Positions 7,961-17,263 of a DNA stretch of 64,000 nucleotides are shown piece by piece. Under the pieces are notes generated by a model, which was given only the letters and a program-made list of their open reading frames with translations, did not search any database and was not told the DNA's origin. The stretch lies in NCBI RefSeq assembly GCF_010671605.1, contig NZ_JAABOO010000002.1, forward strand, positions 434,001-498,000, in the 5' to 3' direction. The DNA comes from Leptobacterium flavescens (lineage in GTDB: Bacteria; Bacteroidota; Bacteroidia; Flavobacteriales; Flavobacteriaceae). How positions within the stretch are numbered: the stretch's first letter is position 1; the number at the start of each line of letters is the position of its first letter. The translations under genes and the position numbers were made by a program.

Positions 7961-10900
7961 TTATAATTTAAGGATTCGCTTGTCGATCACATTAGATCGG
8001 TCGTCTGTGATTCTCAGGATATAAATATCGCGTCTCAGAGAAGACAAGTTTAACGGGATTCTGTTCTTTCCTCTTACTATCTGGGCCTGAACTTCCTTCA
8101 CCAGGTATCCATATCTGCTATATACGGAAATATTTACGTTGGCATCCGCTCTGGCGCTAAGGAATACATTTGTATAGTTTCGAACCGGATTCGGGAATAC
8201 TTTCGCAAAGTTCACTACCGGAGGTTCAATACCATTATCCTCACAGGAACCAAGTACCGCACCGTGCTGTAAGAAGATCCATGCTGCGTATTTAGACACA
8301 CAAAGGGTTCTTCCGTTAAAGCAAAGCGTTACTTTAGGGTTGTACGGATTGTTTCCGCAGCTGATATCAACTGCTTCTACCGTTACTTCTTTGGTAAACG
8401 AGCATCCGTTAGCGTCTGTTACCGTAACCGTATATATTGCAGTTTCTGTCGGGCATACTTCAATACTCTGAGTGGTCTCACCCGTACTCCATTCAAATGA
8501 ATAATCGGGAGTACCACCTGTAATATCAGATACTTCGAGGGTTGTACATCCGGGACCATAACCGATAAATACCGTTTGATCCTCTGTCAGGTTAAATGCA
8601 AGTGTCTCAGGCTCGGTAATGGTAACTTCTGCTTCCACAGTCGCATCCAAAGCATCTGTAACCGTAACCGTATAAGTTCCGGGTGCAAGATCTGCAATAG
8701 AAGCAGTGGTTTCTCCATTACTCCACAGGTACTCATAAGGAGCAATCCCCCCGCTTACCGTAACCGAAGCCGTTCCGTCATTAGCGCCATTACAGCTGAC
8801 ATTCAGGCTTTCGATATTTACCAGTTCCAGTTCTCTTAACTGTAATCTTATAGAGACCGGAATATGATCTGAAGTGGTAAAGGCATAGTCATTATCAAAG
8901 AACTCAAAATGCGCAGTGGCAGAACCAATGATAAGATTATCGTCCAGTTCATTAGAGATCGTAATATGATCGATCATATTATCGCTGAAAACAAAGGACC
9001 TGAAGCCCTGCTCGCTTAAAACTGCTGTAGCTATCGTATAGTTTACGGGATCGTCGATATATACCTGATATGAAGATTCGGTTGTATTTACATCAGCAAC
9101 AGTAACATCCACATCATCGTTATAATCTCCCGCAATAATAAAGTTACGGTCGGAGAAGTTCACATCCAGGCTGTCTTTCAACAGCTCCACATCAAACCTT
9201 CTCATATCATATCTCGACTGAGGTCCGTTACTGCTGTTTGCTCTTGCGTGCAACGCAATCACATCTATCTGCTCGGTTTCACCGTTGATGGTCACATCCG
9301 CAGTCATTAAGAATGGAAGTCGGCCGCTGGCATAGAACCTGTTTGTCGCATCAGGATATCCTGCCAGGGCAGAATCGTCCCCTCCGTTATATAAAGGGTG
9401 GATAGAAGTAAACATAGCTCTCGTAGATACCGGAGATACGGTAGCTGTCCTATAAATAAAACCTACACGTTGTGCTCCGGAAGCTCCGGGACCTCCTGAA
9501 ACTGCATCCGAAAGGATATAATCAAATTCTTCCAGTCCGTTTACCAGTTCGGTAAACAATGCTACGTCTGTAATTTCCTGAACGGCAATAATATCTGCAT
9601 CCAGCCCTCTGAGCACTGTACTAACACTGTCTCTCTGGATAGCATCTGAATTCGGGTTCCCCGCTGCCGGAGAGTTTCCTTCGTCTCCGAACCATTCTAT
9701 ATTCCAGGTTACCACATCCAGGGTTTGTTCTTTAGGAATATTGGCCGTATCACCTCCGGGAACGAATTCCTCGGCACAAGGAAGATCGGTATCTGTTCTG
9801 GGTAATAACTGGAAAATTTCGTTGAATCTTCCAATCACCCCGATGATCTCGCTACAATTTTCAGGTTGTGCAAGGCCAACTAAACTTGCAACATCATTAT
9901 CTATTCTAAGTTCTCCGGTTCCGCTTGCATCTGTTAATTGATAATTCGAATTTCCGAATAAAAGATTACCCGGATTCGGGAAGGTAGTGTTTACTACTCT
10001 AACCAGCTCTCCCGGATGTTGCCCGAGCTCACTGAGTGTTATGGTAACAGGTTCTATTGGATTGTTAGGTAGTCCGTTATTTACCACGGTAGAAACATCT
10101 CCTATCTGTATCTGATTGTTGAAACTTTCGCGTATTCCGGTAACAGTAATCGAATCTCCTACCTGGAAAACCCCGTCTCCGTGAACCAGGCCGTCAAAAA
10201 CGGCAATTCCTCCGGTTGCATCCTGAATATAGGCCGGTCCTGAGAAATTATCCGAAACGGTAAGTACACCACTAACGGTAACTACATTTCCGTCGGGCGT
10301 GTTTCTGGCTTCTGCAATCGTAATAGGTTCTCCCGGTTCTACTATCACACCTTCATTGGAAACACCAGGGGTAGGATTCTGTTGTATGTAAGAGGCCGTA
10401 TTCCTTGCTCCACCCGATCCGTTAGGGATACGTTGAAGGGAATGCGCATCCTTATCGCCAAGTTCATCTTCATTAAGCTGAGCCTGACCTGCATTGAGCA
10501 ATACTAAAAGTCCGGCATCATCGCTGTCATTGGTGTCGTATACTATAGCATCTATCAGATTATCTGTAGTTACCGCTGTTCCGTTAGGGAAACTGGTCGC
10601 ATCACCTGTATAAAGGGCAACGGCATCGGCTCCGTTCTGGAAACTGTTATTTGGAACCACCAGGTTTACATTGGCAACTCCCACATTTCCGATAACAAAA
10701 TATCCTTCTGCATTGGTAGAGAACCCATCCAGATCGAAAGCGTTATAACTGGTATCTCCGTTTCCGTTATAAGCCACCAGAACAAATCCGTCCAATGGTG
10801 TATTTCCGGTTCCGCCATCATAGATCTCAACAAATTCCAAAGCATCACTTCCGGCCGTATCTGCATCCAGCTCATTGATGATAAGATCTATAGGTTCTGT

Positions 10901-12598
10901 AGCACTTGTGTTGGCACTACCCGGTGTTGGTACCGCCTGAACATAAGTGTCGGTATTTCTAAGGTCTCCTGATCCGTTGGCAAAACGCTGAGATGAATGC
11001 TCTGCATTATTTCCCTGTCCGCCTTCGTTTACCTGAGGTTGCCCTGCATTGAGTAAAACCAGAAGAGCTGCATCATCACTATCGTTGGTATCATATACAA
11101 TAGCATCTATAAGGTTATCTGTAGTGATCGGAGTATCATTCGGGAAGTCGGTGGCATCTCCTGTGTAAAGTGCTACTGCATCGGCTCCGTTCTGAAGGCC
11201 GTTGCTCCCGAAAACCAATGATACATTCGGTACATCGGTATTTCCCAATACAAAATATCCCTGTGCATTTGTAGAAAATCCGTCCAGGTCAAAAGCATTG
11301 TAACTGGCATCATCACTACCATTATAAAGAACCACAACAAGTCCATCTAAAGAAGTGTTACCCACACCTCCGTCATACAGTTCAATAAACTCCATAGTAT
11401 CTGTCCCGGGGGTATCTGCATCAACCTCGTTGATAAGTACAGTGGCCGGAACCACTACATTTGCTATTTCATTTTCTGCATTCGGAGTATTAAGAGCTTC
11501 TCCGTTATCTGCAACGGCTGCAGGAAAGCTTGGTAATCCCTGACCGTCAAAATCGTTTCTTACCCAATCGGAAGCTGCATCCGTATCCGATCCGTTAGGG
11601 ATCCTGGAAGCACCACCTACTGTCTGGGTTCCTCCGTCAAAAGACTGTGTAAGAGTTACCGTGGCATAGTTGATATCAGATGCACCTCCATCATTAACCC
11701 CTATATCATCGATAAGTGTGTCCCAGGGAGTTGTATCGAATGTTCCGTCATCGTCTGCATCCAGGTCAGTTCCGGCAGTTCCGGTAAAATTCTCTACCAG
11801 TAAAAGGGAAACCGTTCCGTTCTCAAAGGTGTTTGCTCCAAAGGGAATGGTAAAGTATCCTTCGGAATTCGTCGTTCCCAGTTGAATAACTTCATCTATA
11901 GTACCGGAGGCGTTGCTGTCTCCTTCTATCTCTAAAATCCAGAAATTGCTTAAATCGGTATCCGGTAGAGCGATGATCTCTACAAATTCATCGGAATCTG
12001 ATCCGGTATGGTTAAAAACAAATTCGTTGATCAATGGTGTGGAAGAAGGTGCTGAGAAGGTCTGCCCAGCATTTACGGTTCCGTAAGTACTGGCAACTTC
12101 TGCCTGCCAGCTAAAGTCTGTAAACTCACTTCCTGTCCCGGTAAGCTGGATAGAATTTCCTACCGGCGTACCACTGGTTTCGGAAACACCTATATCCGTA
12201 CTGCTCATTCCTGAAGCCGGTCCGTTTGCTGCGGTAATGCTTCCTTCATAACTTAAAAACTGAATTACAATTCCGTTGTTATCAACCAGAGCAAGTCCAT
12301 CAGGCGCCCCGTTCTGTAATCCGTTAGAGGGAAGTACCTCTACCAAAGTACCAAAACCGTTCTGCTGGTTTGTCAGTACCCCCGAAAGATTAATAGTATT
12401 GTAAACACTGCTGTTAGAGCCGTTGTAAAGCGCAAGGCTCCATCCTGTCAGATCTGTTCCGGCAGGTCCCGCTATTTCAATAGCTTCATCCACATCGGTC
12501 CCGGCATTGTCATAATGGATCTCATTTATGAAAACCGATTGGGAAAAGGAAAATGATGCCATGAAAAGCACCAGTAAAAAAAGTAACTTTCTTTTCAT
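7961..12598 (-). CDS. Secreted lamin-tail-domain / endonuclease-phosphatase-fold protein, T9SS substrate
   Basis: This 1545-residue exported protein begins with a signal peptide (MKRKLLFLLVLFMASFSFSQ). Four lamin-tail-like domains fill about 20-750; the third and fourth (about 385-565 and 570-750) are near duplicates. An OB-like/DUF5689 segment follows (about 760-900), then an endonuclease/exonuclease/phosphatase domain (about 915-1220) with WNIEWFG, VQEI, AGDYND, DHI and SDHIPV. One full SprB-like repeat and a partial one follow (about 1225-1370), and a T9SS sorting domain (FPNPVRNY to the end KRILKL). The likely role is an extracellular or surface nuclease that takes phosphate or DNA. It has its own terminator. 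Confidence 0.9.
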   Translation of the reverse strand: MKRKLLFLLVLFMASFSFSQSVFINEIHYDNAGTDVDEAIEIAGPAGTDLTGWSLALYNGSNSSVYNTINLSGVLTNQQNGFGTLVEVLPSNGLQNGAPDGLALVDNNGIVIQFLSYEGSITAANGPASGMSSTDIGVSETSGTPVGNSIQLTGTGSEFTDFSWQAEVASTYGTVNAGQTFSAPSSTPLINEFVFNHTGSDSDEFVEIIALPDTDLSNFWILEIEGDSNASGTIDEVIQLGTTNSEGYFTIPFGANTFENGTVSLLLVENFTGTAGTDLDADDDGTFDTTPWDTLIDDIGVNDGGASDINYATVTLTQSFDGGTQTVGGASRIPNGSDTDAASDWVRNDFDGQGLPSFPAAVADNGEALNTPNAENEIANVVVPATVLINEVDADTPGTDTMEFIELYDGGVGNTSLDGLVVVLYNGSDDASYNAFDLDGFSTNAQGYFVLGNTDVPNVSLVFGSNGLQNGADAVALYTGDATDFPNDTPITTDNLIDAIVYDTNDSDDAALLVLLNAGQPQVNEGGQGNNAEHSSQRFANGSGDLRNTDTYVQAVPTPGSANTSATEPIDLIINELDADTAGSDALEFVEIYDGGTGNTPLDGFVLVAYNGNGDTSYNAFDLDGFSTNAEGYFVIGNVGVANVNLVVPNNSFQNGADAVALYTGDATSFPNGTAVTTDNLIDAIVYDTNDSDDAGLLVLLNAGQAQLNEDELGDKDAHSLQRIPNGSGGARNTASYIQQNPTPGVSNEGVIVEPGEPITIAEARNTPDGNVVTVSGVLTVSDNFSGPAYIQDATGGIAVFDGLVHGDGVFQVGDSITVTGIRESFNNQIQIGDVSTVVNNGLPNNPIEPVTITLSELGQHPGELVRVVNTTFPNPGNLLFGNSNYQLTDASGTGELRIDNDVASLVGLAQPENCSEIIGVIGRFNEIFQLLPRTDTDLPCAEEFVPGGDTANIPKEQTLDVVTWNIEWFGDEGNSPAAGNPNSDAIQRDSVSTVLRGLDADIIAVQEITDVALFTELVNGLEEFDYILSDAVSGGPGASGAQRVGFIYRTATVSPVSTRAMFTSIHPLYNGGDDSALAGYPDATNRFYASGRLPFLMTADVTINGETEQIDVIALHARANSSNGPQSRYDMRRFDVELLKDSLDVNFSDRNFIIAGDYNDDVDVTVADVNTTESSYQVYIDDPVNYTIATAVLSEQGFRSFVFSDNMIDHITISNELDDNLIIGSATAHFEFFDNDYAFTTSDHIPVSIRLQLRELELVNIESLNVSCNGANDGTASVTVSGGIAPYEYLWSNGETTASIADLAPGTYTVTVTDALDATVEAEVTITEPETLAFNLTEDQTVFIGYGPGCTTLEVSDITGGTPDYSFEWSTGETTQSIEVCPTETAIYTVTVTDANGCSFTKEVTVEAVDISCGNNPYNPKVTLCFNGRTLCVSKYAAWIFLQHGAVLGSCEDNGIEPPVVNFAKVFPNPVRNYTNVFLSARADANVNISVYSRYGYLVKEVQAQIVRGKNRIPLNLSSLRRDIYILRITDDRSNVIDKRILKL

Positions 12599-12850
12599 AT
12601 AGTTAATGGATTTAATAAATAGTTATTTGTTAGTTTTTGATTATTAGTCACTTATAAAAGGGGCATTACAATCTATAAATCTAGAGGTTTTGTTGAGGGA
12701 GGAACTTATCAAAATATTATCTGTAAACATATGAATGTTAATATTATGTAAAATTAACCTTTTAAGGAAAACGAGGCTTAATTTTTTATTAACAACAAAA
12801 AACAGATAATAACAAAAATAAGGATTAAAGGGGAAGGATGAGAAAAGGGC

Positions 12851-12880
12851 AAAAAAAAACCGGACTAATTAAAGTCCAGT
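12851..12880 (-). terminator. Rho-independent terminator overlapping the mini-ORF stop
   Basis: On the - strand the arms CTGGACT and AGTCCGG flank a 6-base loop TTAATT that contains the stop codon of the preceding 32-codon frame, and TTTTTTTTT follows. The strong U-tract indicates that some transcript ends here. Confidence 0.8.
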
Positions 12881-12963
12881 TCTTTTAACTTATTTGTCAT
12901 TAAAATTTGATTCAGATCTTGAAGAAACTTGATGTATTCTTCACCATAGATATCATATAACAT
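12865..12963 (-). CDS. Possible 32-residue small protein
   Basis: An ATG at 12961-12963 opens a 32-codon frame beginning MLYDIYGEEYIKFLQDLN and ending LKELDFN. The frame closes inside a rho-independent terminator, and together they make a compact transcription unit in the 475-base gap between the metalloprotease and the large secreted protein. The product would be a charged, amphipathic helix of unknown role. No clear ribosome binding site is seen, as is usual in Bacteroidota. It could instead be the tail of the metalloprotease transcript or a non-coding RNA. The rest of the gap (12599-12850, 12964-13074) shows only AT-rich sequence. Confidence 0.45.
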   Translation of the reverse strand: MLYDIYGEEYIKFLQDLNQILMTNKLKELDFN

Positions 12964-13074
12964 AATAATAAGAATTTGGGGTTAGACTTTATTATTAACT
13001 TAAAATATAACTGTAAAAAAACAGATTTCGTATGAAATAAAAAAATAATTCGTCTTAAAACTTCTTAAATGTTT

Positions 13075-15582
13075 TTATTTCCCAGCCTCAAAAATCGCAT
13101 CAATACGGGCTATACAATCCTCATAATGATACCTTGTAACCGTATGCGTAGTGCGGTTTTTTGCAGCGTTTAAACGAGATCTCAATTGCTTGAGTTCTCC
13201 CCTTACCAGGGCTCTGACGTCTGATTGATTCACATTATAGCTCAAAGTTCCTTCAAATCCCGGACGACCTCCTCTTCTTACCGGAGGGTTCTGCTCCATC
13301 ATAGATTTCATTCTGTCGATATAGGCTCTTTGCAGATTTCTTCTGAACAGATCTACTTTAGAAGACGATCTCAATTCAGACCACAGGCCGTTACGCAAAT
13401 CACGTAACATACTTAGGGCACTGTAGTAATCAGAATTCAAGGTTTCTGCGTCTATCAGCCTTCCCAGACGGTCAAAGCTCAGGATATTGTTTAATTGTCT
13501 TGTTTGTAATGATCTGAATCTTTCGAAATAACCTGCGTGATCTATATTCTGAAGGATCTCTTTATCTACCAGCCAGCTCGGGGTTTTAAAGGCATTATTC
13601 TGAACCCAATTCATAGATTCTCTCTGAACCGATGCAGGAACGATCTCATAAACGAAACCACCCTGTTCCGGCTTTTTGATATTTTCATATACACCACCGA
13701 TATTGGTCACCACATGGCCTACATATCTGCTCCATACTCCCAGTAACTCTCCGTATAATTCTTCAAGATCCTGATAATTATTCGTCGTCTCAGAGGTCCA
13801 GCTACTAAGGTTCTGCGCCACGTACTTAAGGTTTTTTATTCCGTAGGTACTGGCAATTATCGGGTCGCTTCCTATACATTCTGTCTGTGAGGAAGGATCA
13901 AACCTACTCCCCTGTCTTCCGAACTTAAATTTAGGATCGCCGTTCTTCTCCATGATCCATTTATCAAGCGTAGCAACTTCGCTTTCCGGAGTGTTGGCAT
14001 TCGGGATCACCCTGTATCCCCAGTTAGTGGCATAATGATCGTAAGGCCCCATCTGACGGATAAAGCGGATATTCTGATCACCCGGTTGTGCCACATAGTT
14101 ATAACGGGCATAATCCATGATACTGGCAGCAATCCCGTTTTCCTGTGTAAAGTCACCGGAACGAAGATCCTCAGCTCCATAGGCAAAACTAGCTGCCATA
14201 TTGTGTGGGAAACCAAGGGCGTGTCCTACCTCATGGGCAATTACCATACGCATCATCTCTCCTATCTCTTCATCGGGAGTATTAAGGGTCCTTGCCGAAG
14301 GGTTTGCAGCTCCTGTTTCCAGTAAATATCTGTTTCTGTAAGATCTCAGGTGATTGTGGTACCAGATAATATCACTCTCTATTATTTCTCCGGATCTCGG
14401 ATCTGATACACTGGGCCCTGTTGCATTTCTGGTAGTACTGGCAACATAACGAACCACAGAATAACGTATATCTTCCGGGCTGAATTCAGGATCTTCTTCA
14501 GGAGAAGGCGGGTCTTTAGCAATGATGGCGTTTTTAAAACCTGCGGTTTCAAAAGGCTTCTGCCAGTCCTCTATCCCCTGCTTGATATATTTTCTCAGTT
14601 TTTCCGGTGTTCCCGGATCCAGGTAATATACAATGGGTTTTACCGGTTCTACCAATTCCCCTCTGGCATAAGCCTCCGGATCCTTCGGCTCCAAACGCCA
14701 GCGACGAATATAAGTTTTGTTATCTGCCTTTAAGGCTTCAGATCCGTAATCTATCTGATTTACCGTAAACCATCCAACTCTGGGATCAAAAATACGGGGC
14801 TTCATAGGTTCTTCAGGTAACAGGATCATCGACTGGTTCATCTGTAAACTGATAGACCCTGTAGCAGCATTTGAAGGCGGTGCTTCTGCATTATAGGTAA
14901 AATCCTGTTTTACCTCTATATTCTGTGGAAAACTCTTTACCGAATTGATAAAACTCCTCGAACCGTCCAGATTCCTTACTCTGTACTGCCTTCTGAATCT
15001 TGCAGGTAAGCCGCTGATAGCCTTGATATCTGAAGAATAGAATTTGCTGACATCAATAACTGCAGCCGTAGAATCGGCGTTAAAAGCCTCGATCTTAAAA
15101 GAATAAAGAATGGGCTTGTAGTTATTTACCTTAACGGAATTCGATATGGCCTGAGAATCATCTGCTACGGCGTTATACGATTTAACCTTTAAAAGGATCT
15201 TGTTCTGAAAGCGCTCCCATACAACGATCTGTTCGTTGGTTTTGGAGCCTGCATTCACATATCCTCCACCCAGTCCTGCAGGGATCTGAGCAATTCTACT
15301 TACCAGCAGCATATCCTTATCCAGTAAAGAATGTGGTACCTCAAAGTAGTATTTATCGTTTATTTTATGCGATTTAAAAAGTCCGTCATCAGTAACGGCA
15401 TCTTTGGTAACTACCTGCGAATAAGGTTTAATCCCGTTCTTTTTAGGTTTTGGTTTCGGAGGCGTAACTACCTTCTCGTTCTTGGCCTTCTTCTTGTTCC
15501 TTCTCTGTTTCTGTACTTTTTGCGAATACATGCCGGGAGCGATAAACAACACCGCCAGCATTAATAAAATGAGCCTTTTCAT
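13075..15582 (-). CDS. Exported zinc-dependent metalloprotease (DUF5117/DUF4953 type)
   Basis: This 835-residue protein starts with a signal peptide (MKRLILLMLAVLFIAPGMYSQ) and a basic KQRRNKKKAKN stretch. The central catalytic motif HEVGHALGFPHN (about residues 446-457) is the extended HExxHxxGxxH zinc site of metzincins; Met of the Met-turn is probably in SIMDYARYNY about 35 residues later. N-terminal sequence (DGLFKSHKINDKYYFEVP) and the long C-terminal helical part match the Bacteroidota family annotated with DUF5118, DUF5117 and DUF4953. Substrate unknown. No T9SS sorting domain is visible at the C terminus. Confidence 0.9.
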   Translation of the reverse strand: MKRLILLMLAVLFIAPGMYSQKVQKQRRNKKKAKNEKVVTPPKPKPKKNGIKPYSQVVTKDAVTDDGLFKSHKINDKYYFEVPHSLLDKDMLLVSRIAQIPAGLGGGYVNAGSKTNEQIVVWERFQNKILLKVKSYNAVADDSQAISNSVKVNNYKPILYSFKIEAFNADSTAAVIDVSKFYSSDIKAISGLPARFRRQYRVRNLDGSRSFINSVKSFPQNIEVKQDFTYNAEAPPSNAATGSISLQMNQSMILLPEEPMKPRIFDPRVGWFTVNQIDYGSEALKADNKTYIRRWRLEPKDPEAYARGELVEPVKPIVYYLDPGTPEKLRKYIKQGIEDWQKPFETAGFKNAIIAKDPPSPEEDPEFSPEDIRYSVVRYVASTTRNATGPSVSDPRSGEIIESDIIWYHNHLRSYRNRYLLETGAANPSARTLNTPDEEIGEMMRMVIAHEVGHALGFPHNMAASFAYGAEDLRSGDFTQENGIAASIMDYARYNYVAQPGDQNIRFIRQMGPYDHYATNWGYRVIPNANTPESEVATLDKWIMEKNGDPKFKFGRQGSRFDPSSQTECIGSDPIIASTYGIKNLKYVAQNLSSWTSETTNNYQDLEELYGELLGVWSRYVGHVVTNIGGVYENIKKPEQGGFVYEIVPASVQRESMNWVQNNAFKTPSWLVDKEILQNIDHAGYFERFRSLQTRQLNNILSFDRLGRLIDAETLNSDYYSALSMLRDLRNGLWSELRSSSKVDLFRRNLQRAYIDRMKSMMEQNPPVRRGGRPGFEGTLSYNVNQSDVRALVRGELKQLRSRLNAAKNRTTHTVTRYHYEDCIARIDAIFEAGK

Positions 15583-15616
15583 TTCGGTTTTGATTAAAAT
15601 GGTTATTTAAGTTCTG

Positions 15617-16141
15617 TTAATTTAGTTCTTCTATCATATCTACCAGATGTTCAAATTCCTGATCGTTCATCCAGTTTTGTTTTTGCGTTTCTTCATATAT
15701 TTTAATGATCCTCGGTCTGTACGCCTCTAATATACCGTTGTGTATAATAAATTCTACAGCCTGTCTAAAGGACTTGTACATACTGGTGTAAAAGGCCTCC
15801 TGTTTTACCGGCTTCTCTGCCGAATAGCTTTGCGCTATTTCTATATTAAACAGCATTACGTCTGCAATAAGAGGTGCGTCTACCCCAATGGACATAAAGT
15901 GTTTTATATATTTCTGAGCCACCGACCTTCGCATTTTAGGTCGTTTTCGTTTTCCCTGCGGATAGTATTCATTGGAGATCTTTAATTTACATTCTCCGAT
16001 AAGCTTTTCCTCTTTGGGATTAAAAACAAAATTGTAATAGGTCTTCACTTCCTTAAAGCGATCGTAAAGATCTATCAGTTGCTCTTCCAGTTGCTCTTTA
16101 TCTAATTCCTTTAAATATTTTACCAGTGCTCTTTTGCTCAT
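15617..16141 (-). CDS. DUF6155-like hypothetical protein
   Basis: A soluble, helical 174-residue protein that begins MSKRALVKYLKELDKEQLEEQ. The first 40 residues (LIDLYDRFKEVKTYYNFVFNP) and the rest resemble a small conserved Bacteroidota family that I recall as DUF6155; no catalytic motif is visible. It lies 9 bases downstream of a lipoprotein gene and 34 bases before the metalloprotease gene, all on the same strand, so it may be cotranscribed. No function can be assigned. Confidence 0.75.
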   Translation of the reverse strand: MSKRALVKYLKELDKEQLEEQLIDLYDRFKEVKTYYNFVFNPKEEKLIGECKLKISNEYYPQGKRKRPKMRRSVAQKYIKHFMSIGVDAPLIADVMLFNIEIAQSYSAEKPVKQEAFYTSMYKSFRQAVEFIIHNGILEAYRPRIIKIYEETQKQNWMNDQEFEHLVDMIEELN

Positions 16142-16150
16142 ATCGGGATC

Positions 16151-17263
16151 TTATTCAATCACAAAAGAACGCATATAAAAATCTTTTTCCCGGATCTGAT
16201 CCTTTTTTTTCAGGTCAACATCAAATAATTTATTGAGGCTGTTCCCGGCCAGGTCTTCTATTTTAGCATTTATCCTGAGTTCGTACTTTCCTGCTTTCCA
16301 ATTCTCTGCAGGTGTAAAAAGCAATACTCTTTCATCATCTTCAAAGCTTATAACTCCGTCAATTTCCCGGTCATTGCTGAAGATCCTTATCATTTCCTCA
16401 CTCACTATCGCATCCATTACTTCATTAAACCGGACCCTGAGCGGTTCCTTACGATCTGCCTGCGGGGATGTGATCTCCCAGCTATCGGAATCAGGACTCC
16501 GGCTGTCCCGCTCTCCTACCTTTAATATTTTCGTATAGTTCTTTCCCAGGGCAATTCCCCTGTAATCCTTCCATGTGCCGGATATGGTTATTTCATAGGT
16601 GTTATCCCGTACAATAGGCAGTCCTCTTTCCCGGTTAGGGATCAGGTCTGTCTTGATACGCCCCGGGTCGAGCCAGAGTGTGAGTTGGGTGTGTTCTTTA
16701 TTCCACAGTTCGGGTTGAAGTTCCAGAAAGACATCGGCAATGCTGTCTGTTGTCAGGTTTCTCACCTTAATAAAATCGAGGGATCTAACTTCCTGCATGG
16801 GTTCCGAAAACCTGAAGTACATTTTAAGGAGGTTTTCCGGGACCGTGTCTGACGAAGGGAAGATCTGTGTTACCTGAGGAGGTTCTGAATTCTCCGGAAG
16901 AGGAATTACAATGGTTTCAATATGTTTTTCTTCGTAATAAATGTCGTATTCAAGCTCTGGGGTCAGGGGTACTAAGGGATGAAAGATAACGGTAGTGCCC
17001 TCGTCTACAAAATCGCCCAGAATAGCGGTCTTAGAGGAGGAAGAATGAAGGCTAACCTTAAGTTTATTGAGTTTGGAGGTTCCCAGCCCGGCTTTTGGAA
17101 TTTCCAGGGCAACTGCCTGCATATTATCCCACAGGATAACTGTCTGTTCTTCTTTTGATCTTGGTTGGTGGGAACAGGAAATAGAATTTAATAAGAGTAA
17201 TAAAAAAACCAGGCCTGTTTTAAGAAACGGCCTGGTCTGTATGCTTCTGTATTTTATAACCAT
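16151..17263 (-). CDS. Lipoprotein with bacterial Ig-like domains
   Basis: A 370-residue protein whose signal peptide ends in a lipobox (LLNSISC, Cys near residue 30), so it should be anchored in the cell envelope. Two SbsA-like Ig domains are suggested by PPQVTQIFPSSDTVPENLLKMYFRFSEPM and by a second copy around LRVRFNEVMDAIVSEEM. Its start overlaps the upstream gene by 10 bases. An intrinsic terminator lies inside its signal-peptide codons (17202-17236), so expression may be reduced relative to the upstream gene. Confidence 0.8.
   Translation of the reverse strand: MVIKYRSIQTRPFLKTGLVFLLLLLNSISCSHQPRSKEEQTVILWDNMQAVALEIPKAGLGTSKLNKLKVSLHSSSSKTAILGDFVDEGTTVIFHPLVPLTPELEYDIYYEEKHIETIVIPLPENSEPPQVTQIFPSSDTVPENLLKMYFRFSEPMQEVRSLDFIKVRNLTTDSIADVFLELQPELWNKEHTQLTLWLDPGRIKTDLIPNRERGLPIVRDNTYEITISGTWKDYRGIALGKNYTKILKVGERDSRSPDSDSWEITSPQADRKEPLRVRFNEVMDAIVSEEMIRIFSNDREIDGVISFEDDERVLLFTPAENWKAGKYELRINAKIEDLAGNSLNKLFDVDLKKKDQIREKDFYMRSFVIE
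17202..17236 (-). terminator. Intrinsic terminator inside the lipoprotein's signal-peptide codons
   Basis: On the - strand ACCAGGCC (17236-17229) and GGCCTGGT (17215-17208) form a perfect 8-bp stem with a 13-base loop, followed at once by TTTTTT and ATT. It lies 18 bases past the stop codon of the upstream gene but about 30 bases inside the next one. Confidence 0.7.
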
